From Podila epigama (taxonomy: Eukaryota > Mortierellomycota > Mortierellomycetes > Mortierellales > Mortierellaceae): 39,450 bases of DNA. The position numbers and the translations under genes were made by a program. The DNA lies in NCBI GenBank assembly GCA_015679605.1, contig JAAAVE010000025.1, positions 5,732 through 45,181 of the forward strand, in the 5' to 3' direction. The notes beneath the pieces were generated by a model. That model was not told the DNA's origin and did no database searches. It saw only the letters and a list, made by a program, of their open reading frames with translations. Below are positions 32,002-39,450 of the stretch, piece after piece. Position 1 is the first letter of the stretch, and every line of letters starts with the position of its first letter.

Positions 32002-32548
32002 TTACTTGTCTATTCACTCCTTTTAGAGGTCGCAAAAAAATGCTTTATTCTATTGATTGACATAATCCCGAGGAAGAAAAAATAGGATTGACGATGCACT
32101 TTCTCAAAAGATATTGCTGCGTTCAAGAACGGCTCTGCTCCTCACTATGTTATACAAAAAAGACAAGAACGAAACCAGGTACGAACATGAGAAGAAAAAA
32201 AAAGTAGCCGGGTTCTTAATTAATGCCCATTCTAGAAAAAACGAAAAGCTGTCATAAGCGAAAACCAACAACACTAACATATCCTGCTCCTCCTCCCTTT
32301 CATCTTGTAGTTTCTCATCCATCTCTCGACTGGTCCTTTGTAACGCCATTTTCCCAATTATGATCGCCTCCTGCAAATATCAGGACCCCCGAAGAAAAAA
32401 AAACAGTTCCAAGTGTCGTATCGTCTTCTCATCGTCCATCAACGCGTCCATGTCCATTTTCTTCTTTTAAACATTTCATCTTCGTCGTCTGTCAAGTTGG
32501 ATTAGAAAAATGCATTACATTGTGTCAAGTAATATATCTCTGTTTTAT
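32002..32548. other. Non-coding stretch downstream of the mitofissin gene
   Basis: No supported gene. A 90-codon minus-strand frame (32104-32376) follows the mitofissin stop codon but shows no domain and is probably chance. Confidence 0.5.
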
Positions 32549-33055
32549 TTACCGCTTGCGCTCAAAGTACTGCGAGGCGGCCATGAAAGCGGAACCTTGG
32601 TCCACGACCCACTCGCCAACGGACAAGTACTTTTCAACATAGCCACGAACATCGTTGCTCTCAATCTTTTGGGTGGCAACGCTGTGTATATAATAGGAGA
32701 TGAGGAAGTGGAAAAGGGAATGGTATTAGTTTCGTTGGATAAGGGATGAAGTTTTCATGGAAAATGTTTTAAAAAGGACACGTTTCGCTATTGTTCTTTT
32801 CTTTTTTTTTGTATTTTACCTCAAGCCCTGAAAAATGGGATGGGTGAACGACGACGGGTTCACGAAAAGTAGGAATCCAAAAGAAGACAGTGGATGGTTA
32901 GCAACATGAGATGAAAACACGAAAGGATAAGACACTTTTTTTCGAAATGCATAAAAGAACAAGGAGAGTGGCATTACAGTGCTGCGCTTGATGCCGGCAA
33001 GGACGGCAGAGACGAGGACAGCGTCGGCAGCGTAATGGACGAATTTGCTGATCAT
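32549..33055 (-). CDS. ATG44: Mitofissin (Atg44 / DUF1748 family), mitochondrial fission factor for mitophagy
   Basis: Exons are 33055-32978, 32827-32820 (only 8 nt) and 32681-32549 (219 nt, 72 aa). Phases are 0 and 2; donors GTAATG and GTAAAA, acceptors CAG and CAG. Exon 1 carries the family signature HYAADAVLVSAVLAGIKRST. The microexon supplies Gly-Leu plus two bases of Ser. Exon 3 gives VEKYLSVGEWVVDQG and ends YFERKR, matching the family's C-terminus. The length equals that of yeast and fission-yeast Atg44 (about 73 aa). Atg44 is an intermembrane-space protein that binds lipid membranes and drives mitochondrial fission needed for mitophagy. The first helix is amphipathic/hydrophobic and there is no cleavable presequence, as in the family. 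The call rests on recognising the motif from memory; a profile search would settle it. It lies 387 bp downstream of the chitinase gene. Confidence 0.88.
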
Positions 33056-33442
33056 TTTCTCGGTCTTGGCACGAAGGTGGAGATGGATGAAGTGATGAAG
33101 AAAAAAAAAGTTAACCCGCCCTGTGCATCAGTTCAAAAATGGCTATTTTTCCATTGTAAAAAGAAAATACGCACGTGCCAATGCGCCACACTTGGTGCCA
33201 CCGTCGAACTTTTTGGTGTTCATTTGCTAAGCATGGTTGTTTTTTATTCTTCGTAAAAAGTTAAATATCATTTTACATAGTGAAGGAACAGTACGCGCTG
33301 CTTTTTGATACCAGATCAAGCAACGGCGGGTTATGCTAGGATGGATATATAATGCTACTCACTATTTTCTTCTTTGTTTCCATTCCATCTAGGAATGTCA
33401 ATGTGGATGTATGTGTGTGTGCTCTGTTAGCCTTTTTGCGCT
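33056..33442. other. Intergenic: mitofissin promoter and chitinase 3' flank
   Basis: A 387-bp spacer with no gene. A TATATAA-type stretch near 33343-33350 could serve the minus-strand mitofissin gene, although it is about 290 bp from its start. Confidence 0.5.
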
Positions 33443-34694
33443 TCAGTTTGAGCTTCGCAAGAACTTTGCTGCACTCGCTGCCAATCCAGACTTGCGAGCT
33501 ACTCCAGCATCCCACATCATCACACCTCCAAAGTTGGACGACGACCGAATGGCACTCAAGATCTTGTTCAGTTGGTCAGACTCAATCACACCTGATCCAG
33601 CTGCAGCAGGTCCACCAGGGACACCGAGGAGAACACGCACATTTTTGTTGAGCGACACAGTCGTGGCCCAAGTATTCCAGGTATCAAAGTTGAAGTTGTT
33701 GGTCCCAAAGTGGTTCACACCACAATAGTTGTTGTAGAATTGGACTGACACCAGATCAAACCATGATTGCTCCAGCGCCTCCTTGGTTGCCTGGTCGGGG
33801 TACGGGCACTGAGGTGCAGCAGTGATGTAGTACTTTCGACCCTTGTCTTGCTGAGCAAACATTGTTCGCAATGTCTCGATGAACGCGACATAACCGCTGT
33901 TCTGACCCGATTCCAAGTCCAAGTCAACACCATCTAGGATAACATCCTCCCCAAAGGGTCGGGTATTGGATGAACCACCCAAGAACATGTCCCAGATAGT
34001 CTTCGCAAAGGCTTTGCCAGTCTGCGCATCGGGTACCGAGTACGAACCAGATGCACCGCCAATGGACACCACGACGGCTTTACCTCGGGCCTGACATTTG
34101 GCGATGGCCTTGCCAATCTCGGGGCAGTGCAGGATACGTGTGCCTGGGAAGGTTGCCTGGCAATGACCTGCTAGGTTTAGGATCGGGATTCCGTCTTGGA
34201 TTTTGTGAATGAAGGCAATCGCAAAGACATTGACTGTATCGTCTTCGCAGTAGTCTTCAAGGCGAGCCTCTTGACCACCCGAGTAACTGACGGAGCTATG
34301 GAGATGTCGTTTGAAAGAAAAAGGTGGGTGCAAAGGAACGAGAATGTGCTGATTAGATATTTTAGCTCTTTTTTTTTTCTTCGTTTTAGCTCTTTTTTTC
34401 TTCTTCAGATCCATTTGCTGGACGATCGCAACGTAATGTAGCAATGATTGTGGATGGTCAAAAAAATAACAAGGTACTAGGGAGTGGGGGATGATGGACG
34501 GTGAAGAAGGAGACAAGAGAAGGCAAGAAAAAATAACGAAAGGACATCCTGAAAAAAAGATAACGCATTTAGACTTACTTTTGACCCCAGTAGTTGACGA
34601 CATTGGTCTTGTTGAGTGGATCAAAGGCCTTGGCCATGGAGATGACCGTTGAGAGGCCAAATGCTGCTGAGAGGAGGATCGGAGTCAATCTCAT
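33443..34694 (-). CDS. Secreted GH18 chitinase (class III, endochitinase type)
   Basis: Exons are 34694-34579 and 34295-33443 (969 nt, 322 aa), split by a 283-nt GT-AG intron in phase 2. The first ~23 residues are a signal peptide (basic start, LLSAAFGLSTVI core, ending near AKA). The mature protein starts NVVNYWGQN, as in plant/fungal class III chitinases, then has VVVSIGGASG and the catalytic DGVDLDLE (D-x-x-D-x-D-x-E, last residue the acid, near residue 166), followed by AAPQCPYPD, VQFYNNYCG and GGVMMWDAG. It should hydrolyse beta-1,4 GlcNAc linkages in chitin outside the cell, for wall remodelling or feeding. No carbohydrate-binding module or GPI signal is seen. A TATATAAAG box lies about 190 bp upstream of the start. 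Confidence 0.93.
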
Positions 34695-34883
34695 GATGTT
34701 TGAATGTATGGTTATGATGTTGGGAAATAGAAGTGAAATGTGAAGATGAAGGAAGAGGAAGAGAGATGTTCGATTCGATTGAAGACAATGAAAAGTGACC
34801 AGTGAACCAGTGAACCGTGAACAGGATGAAAGAAAAGAAAAGAAAGAAAAAAAAAAAAGCTTGTCAATGTCAATGGCAGTGCA

Positions 34884-34892
34884 CTTTATATA
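34884..34892 (-). promoter_or_regulatory. TATA box of the chitinase gene
   Basis: TATATAAAG on the minus strand, about 190 bp upstream of the chitinase ATG. It is the clearest TATA element in the window and suits a regulated secreted enzyme. Confidence 0.55.
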
Positions 34893-35804
34893 CCACGACG
34901 AAACAAGCGAGGCCCCCTTGAAAAAAAAACACACAGGAAGGACTGAGGAGCTTGTTCAGATCACTCACTCACTTGACAGCTTGTCCATGGACCCGAGCCT
35001 ATTCCCACAGACTCGATGCCCTTGGACTCGAACATGTGCACATTTACACATGAAGTCTATGCCCAAGGACCGCGTACAGATCAATGTTCTGTCAGAAATT
35101 GCAATCGTGATTAGAAAAAAAGGTATATTTCATTCAGGGGTGGACATATATTGGCAGGTTCCTTTGACAGACAACAGAGGACGCGAGGTAAGGACCAGGG
35201 ACGCATGTACCCATGTGGAGGGTGAGTGCCTTGATAAAATAAAAAAAGAGAGGATGTTGTTTGGATCGATTGGGTTAGTTCATGCCATGCTATTGGCAGG
35301 CTTTTTCCCTTGCCGTTCTCTCTGTCACGTCAAAGGGCGGAAAAAGGAGGAGACGGGGTCGAGAGGATAGAGAATCTTGATACATTGATGTGATTTGATG
35401 GATGCGCATGTGTGTGTGCGCGCGTGTGAAAGCGTGTGCGTGCGAATTTCATGCATGCCAACGGTTGACGATCATCACGAATGCAAATTTCAACGGAGAG
35501 GGGAGGGAAAAGTGACACATTGCTTGCTGCAAAACAAAAATAGGGGGGAAAAGAAAAAGGTAGAGATTGACTCGTGTGATAATGCCCCCATGTTACGATA
35601 TACTATCTATGCCCTCCATTACTGCATGCACCCACACCTCGTCTATCCCTCCCTTTTCCCTGTTTGAAGAGCAATTAATGGGTAGGTCTATCAGAGTCAT
35701 GGCCCAGCCATTGTCGGGATTTGTGAAAAGCAAGATAGGAGTCAACAGAGGTATCAACTGCGCCATTCAGGGCAAACATCGTTTCTACACTGCTGCTCTA
35801 GAAT

Positions 35805-35828
35805 GGATCGGGTAACGGATCGGGTAAC
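35805..35828. repeat. 12-bp tandem duplication
   Basis: Two perfect head-to-tail copies of GGATCGGGTAAC in non-coding DNA. Confidence 0.9.
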
Positions 35829-36210
35829 AAATAAATAAGCAACGACGCGTGTAGGGAGACATTTTTATTTCTTCCCTCCAACATACCGACAGATTTGCTC
35901 CTAGAAGCTATGGCATGCCCTCTTCATATTCATCATTGAACAAACATTTTGTGTCCAACCTCTCGAGCCTATTCCTATTCAAAACACTTGTAGTAACATA
36001 TATACTAAATAGGGTAAAAGTTATACATACTCTTATGTATTATGTTTGTTTTTATTTGTGTCCTGTTTGTCGTTTGAGTTGGCTGTATGCAAAAATGGGT
36101 TCGCCGAAAAACTACAAAACTAATGACAATGAAAATGAAAAATAACAAAGGAAAACAAAAAAGAAAAAAAAAGGAAATAATAAAAATAATAATAAAAAAA
36201 ATAGAAGCGT

Positions 36211-38008
36211 CTACTTTTTCCTTTCCAAGACCTTTTCTGTCAACTGAATCAATGCCGTCTTGGCCTGTGAGTCGGGCAACTGGCTGATGGCAGCAATGGC
36301 CCGCTGGCAATGAATCTGAGCCAACTGACGCGTCTGCTCCAAGCCTCGGCTCTTCAACACCAAGCCCCATGCTGTCTCCACATCACCTTCTTGGCTAAAG
36401 TTGCGCTTAATCAACGTTCCAAGCTCTGGAAACTCTTCCCATGCAAACAACACTGGTGCGGTAGCCAGTCCGAGCTTAAGGTCTGCTCCTGCGGGCTTGC
36501 CAAATTCCTCTGACGACACTGTAAAGTCCAGCATATCATCCACAAGCTAAGTCAAGCGTACGTGAAATGTACGTAAATTGTACGTGTAATGAACATGTTA
36601 TGAATACATAGTATAAAGAGGTACGATTAGATGATACATTCTCCTTTCAACTTTTTTTTTTGAAAAATTCTCAAGGACACAGAAAAGGAGAAGACAACGA
36701 GAAATAACGGAAAACATAAAGATGATGGCAAAATATGTTCGTTACCTGGAATGCTAATCCAATGTTCTTTCCATAAGTATATGCAATGTCGCACACATCA
36801 CTCGTAGCACCACCAAGGACAGCAGAGGATCGGCAACTCTTGGAGATCAAACTGGCGGTCTTCATATAACTCTTTTCCATATAGTACTCAAAGGTCGTCA
36901 TGTTCTTGCGCCGTCCATTCTCGACTTGACCGTTACGGAGCTGCATAAACTCGCCTTCGACAAGGTTGGCAATCACAGTCGAGATCAACTCTGTTACTTC
37001 ATGGTTGCGGAGCCTCGCCAGTGCAATGGAAGCACGTGCCAACAAGAAATCGCCACCGAGAATAGCCATCTTGTTGCCAAAGCTCTCATTGGCCGAGGTA
37101 AGGTTTCTGCGCGTGTCGGCCCTATCGATCACATCGTCATGCAGTAATGAGGCAGTGTGGATCATCTCGACAATCTCTCCCAGACGACGTTGCGATGGAA
37201 GGATGTATGTCTGGTCCTCAGATCGGAACTTTGGCAAATAGATTGGGTTGATAGGCGATGCTGGTGTGGGCGTGGCGTTAGTTGTTGTTGCTGCTGCTGT
37301 AGAGGTTGTTCCTACTGTGATATTTGTTGAGAATGATGTTGCTGTTGATGCTGATGTGGTATTGCTAGAGGCGGTTGTGTTATTGAGGGTGGGAATGTGA
37401 AAGTTGCCGAGTTCAGAGATGGGGGTGTCAATTTCTTCATAAGAGTCCTTCACCTGGACGTGGACCCTTTTGGGGGCCTTTGAGGTGGCCAAGCCGACCA
37501 AGAGAATGATCATGGGGCGGATATGCTTTCCGTCGGCCTGAAAGTAGTACTTGCTGACAGTATCGAGCATGGGGTGTCCACTGCCGAGCAAGTTCCGGAT
37601 GTTGTTCTTGAGGTCCTTGAGATCGTCTCCGATGAGCTGCTGCGTGTTGATCACTGGGCCGCCCTTCTTTTCCACCACAAGAGACTCGGCCTCCTTTAGG
37701 GCTTCGTTCCAGGTCGCAGCCTTTCCGAAATTCACTGCTGGGGAAGAGTATGATCCGGGTGAGAAGGTCGATTTGACTGCATTGGCCATCCGGGTGAAGA
37801 CTGTGGTTGGGGGTGTGGGAGGCTGATCAGCTTCTGCGGCCGCATTCGCAGTAGCGTAGGACCTGGATGTATGCATTGTTGTTGATGTGATAGTTGACGT
37901 TGCTGGGAGAGTTCTGGGAACAACTGACTTTCTCGCAGCCGATCGTGCGGTCCCGACAGTATATCGGCTGGCCAGCAGCATAGGCCTTGATGTACATAAA
38001 GAATTCAT
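36211..38008 (-). CDS. COQ1: Mitochondrial trans-polyprenyl diphosphate synthase (ubiquinone side-chain, COQ1 type)
   Basis: Exons are 38008-36746 and 36546-36211 (1599 nt, 532 aa), joined in phase 0 across a 199-nt GT-AG intron. The enzyme adds isopentenyl units to an allylic diphosphate to make the ubiquinone tail, at the matrix side of the inner membrane. The N-terminal ~55 residues are rich in Arg, Ser and Thr with no acids, a mitochondrial presequence. GKHIRPMIILL is the usual KxxRP region. The first Asp-rich motif is LLHDDVIDRAD (about 287-297) and the second is LVDDMLDF (about 422-429) at the start of exon 2; both are intact. Residues about 205-250 form a Thr/Ala/Ser/Asn-rich insertion just before INPIYLP, which the bacterial and yeast enzymes lack or have shorter. 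A 5'-UTR intron acceptor (TTTCAG, about 38038) precedes the ATG. Chain length cannot be read from sequence alone. Confidence 0.93.
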
Positions 38009-38867
38009 GGTTTTGATGGTTCTATTTTGTGGCCTGAAAGGAGAGATAGGTTTGCAGGTTAGAACTGATTCCCTCGGGAAAAAAAAGCTTTTGGCTCTGT
38101 TAAAATATGGGCAGTGTGTTTTTGGCTTTGGCGATCGAGAGTGTCTCATTGTTCATTGTACCTGGCAAAAAATGTTGAATTCGAGGGGATGGAATGAACG
38201 TTTCAGGATGGTATTTCTGTTGAAGAAAAGGATAAAATGCAAATGCAAGTATGCGACAAATGGATGAATGAATTGAGGAAGAAAAGGAAAGATTCGGTAT
38301 TGGGCGAGAGCGGATATCGTTTTGTTCACAACCAAAAACGGCCACACTCAGCCAGTCCGTCAGAAAAAATGCAAGTGGCTGTATAAAATCCATGCGGAAT
38401 ACATAGGGACTAAACCCTCATTTTTTTATTTTGGTCGCTTTCAAATTTTTTGGCGCAGTCACAACAGGTTGAATTTTTTGTGCCCTGAACGAACGAAAAA
38501 AACGCGCAGTTCGGATTTTGTCCCTGATCTGTTACAGTCAGTCAAAATACGCGTCTGGACATCCCCAGTCCCCTTCACCACGTCCAGCTACTTGGAAGAA
38601 CAAACCACCAATTACTACCTGGCATGAAAATACCTTCTCTCGCCGCCTTCTACTTCTTCTTCCAAAACGTTCGTTATCCACTGATCAAGGCATGCATGAA
38701 AATAAACGAATAAACGGTAGCACAAGAAATTCCTTCAATTTTTTCTAGGAATAGCTGTCGCCTCGTCACGTGCACACCCACACTCTCGCAAGTAAACCAT
38801 CATCTTTTTTGCATGGGACATTGCATTCTCCAACTCATACAGTTCACATTTCACACAGTATCACATA
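38009..38867. other. Divergent promoter region between COQ1 and EMC5
   Basis: About 860 bp without a gene. A likely COQ1 5'-UTR intron lies near 38038-38160 (donor CCAG|GTACAA, acceptor TTTCAG on the minus strand). A CACGTG sits about 100 bp before the EMC5 start. Confidence 0.5.
38767..38772. promoter_or_regulatory. CACGTG site upstream of EMC5
   Basis: TCACGTGCA about 100 bp upstream of the EMC5 ATG, a possible bHLH site. Chance occurrence is quite possible. Confidence 0.3.
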
Positions 38868-39373
38868 ATGGCTGTTCAGCAAGCATCTAGTCATCTCGGA
38901 AGGCTTGTTTGCCTCATCGCCTTTCTCTTGCTTCTTCATTCAGGATACTCAACATTCGAACGTAACTATAAAAACAAAAACGAATTATAAGCGCTTTGTC
39001 GGTGACAGGATGAAGGATGAAAACTACACCTGCCTCCTCTTGCGTATAGCGCGTATGGAGAGAGAACAGAAGAAGAAAAAACTTACTCTTGTTACTATCA
39101 TGTGCACCTAGATCTCTCATATCTCAAGGCAATTGATGGACATGAAAGCGGCTTACCACAGGACGTATGTGTTGTCTTCGTAATCCGTTGTTTGTCTTTT
39201 TTTTTTCTTTCTTTTCCTTCGAAACGTTCTTGCTCACTTTAGTTATTTTGTTGTGTCAATTCTAGATCGTGATCGAGTTGATCATTTCTGTAGCTACCTT
39301 TGGTCTCGGTATTGTCATGGTCGCAGACGACTTTAAGGAAATTCTCATGGAAACAGAAATGGCCAAGCAGTAA
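38868..39373 (+). CDS. EMC5: ER membrane protein complex subunit 5 (EMC5 / MMGT1)
   Basis: Exons are 38868-38961, 39112-39164 and 39266-39373 (255 nt, 84 aa), GT-AG introns in phases 1 and 0. EMC5 is a two-pass membrane subunit of the EMC insertase, which puts tail-anchored and multi-pass proteins into the ER membrane. The first transmembrane segment (about residues 11-27) is followed by the family pattern HSGYSTFEHLSYLK, an acidic loop ending LPQD, then a second membrane segment (IVIELIISVATFGLGIV) and a short tail with DDFKEI. The N-terminus, the loop and both helices line up with the family. The tail is short; human MMGT1 has 131 residues with a longer cytosolic tail. It is one of only two plus-strand gene loci I trust here and shares a divergent promoter region with COQ1. 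Confidence 0.88.
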
Positions 39374-39450
39374 GGGCTCCTCTCCAGTTTTTTTTTGTCT
39401 TTGTTACTATCTTCACTGTTTCGACGAAAAGAAAAAAAAAAAAAAAAAAA
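39374..39450. other. EMC5 3' flank ending in a poly-A run
   Basis: Short 3' flank ending in about 20 A residues at the window edge. This is probably a genomic homopolymer where assembly stopped; the two N gaps also lie beside A-runs. Confidence 0.6.

Larger units (their letters stand above)
34695..36210. other. Intergenic: chitinase promoter and COQ1 3' flank
   Basis: About 1.5 kb with no supported gene. It contains the chitinase TATA box, an alternating purine/pyrimidine patch (about 35403-35445), a 12-bp tandem duplication (35805-35828) and an A-rich tract (about 36140-36200) just after the COQ1 stop codon. A 191-codon plus-strand frame (34795-35370) has no domain and no splice or start context. 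Confidence 0.55.

Noticed and set aside
32104-32376. 90-codon minus-strand frame after mitofissin
   Set aside because: No domain, Phe-rich tail from T-runs, and located where the mitofissin 3' UTR should be.
34795-35370. 191-codon plus-strand frame
   Set aside because: It crosses the chitinase promoter and TATA box, has unnatural composition and no recognisable motif.
36211-38008. COQ1 and mitofissin as a functional mitochondrial cluster
   Set aside because: They are separated by a chitinase gene and long spacers, with no shared promoter; proximity alone is weak evidence.

Overview
This is a eukaryotic (fungal) nuclear window. Genes carry short GT-AG introns, mostly 90-150 nt, with CTAAY-like branch sites. 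Intergenic DNA is rich in homopolymer and pyrimidine/purine tracts. ATP-citrate lyase is one fused polypeptide, whereas ascomycetes split it into two subunits. Together with a MYSM1-type histone H2A deubiquitinase and a SIRT1-type sirtuin, this suggests an early-diverging fungus, probably Mucoromycota and perhaps Mortierella-like. The lineage is inference; the fungal nature is firm.

Layout from left to right (almost everything is on the minus strand): (1) 571-7296, a four-exon gene for a ~2038-residue ankyrin-repeat plus coiled-coil protein; (2) 8718-10142, an F-box protein; (3) 10530-14538, ATP-citrate lyase; (4) 15717-19462, a SIRT1-like NAD-dependent deacetylase with long disordered extensions; (5) 20406-21908, RPA2, with a 7-nt first coding exon and a GC-AG intron; (6) 22233-27354, a ten-exon SANT-SWIRM-MPN (MYSM1-like) protein with an intact JAMM motif; (7) 28690-29937, a HAD-like protein; (8) 30158-30533, a small split gene I cannot fully resolve; (9) 31189-31364 (plus), a six-cysteine secreted mini-protein whose frame is broken at the end of its signal peptide; (10) 31367-31745, a deleted, frameshifted copy of the HAD gene; (11) 32549-33055, a 72-residue mitofissin (Atg44/DUF1748) homologue with an 8-nt microexon; (12) 33443-34694, a secreted GH18 chitinase; (13) 36211-38008, a mitochondrial polyprenyl diphosphate synthase (COQ1 type); (14) 38868-39373 (plus), EMC5. 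Two 10-N assembly gaps lie at 10480-10489 and 21410-21419, and the window ends in a poly-A run.

The set is mixed, not a cluster: chromatin control (SIRT1-like, MYSM1-like), genome maintenance (RPA2), cytosolic acetyl-CoA supply (ATP-citrate lyase, which also feeds the acetylation that sirtuins reverse), mitochondrial biology (mitofissin, COQ1), cell-wall turnover (chitinase) and ER membrane insertion (EMC5). The 28.7-32.0 kb segment differs from the rest: it holds a duplicated and decayed gene, a broken secreted peptide gene and an unresolved small gene, so it looks like a local accessory region. The most notable gene is the mitofissin homologue, which is easily missed because it is tiny and split by an 8-nt exon. 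Exon joins were worked out by hand from splice motifs and phase; in every accepted multi-exon model the summed exon length is divisible by three.
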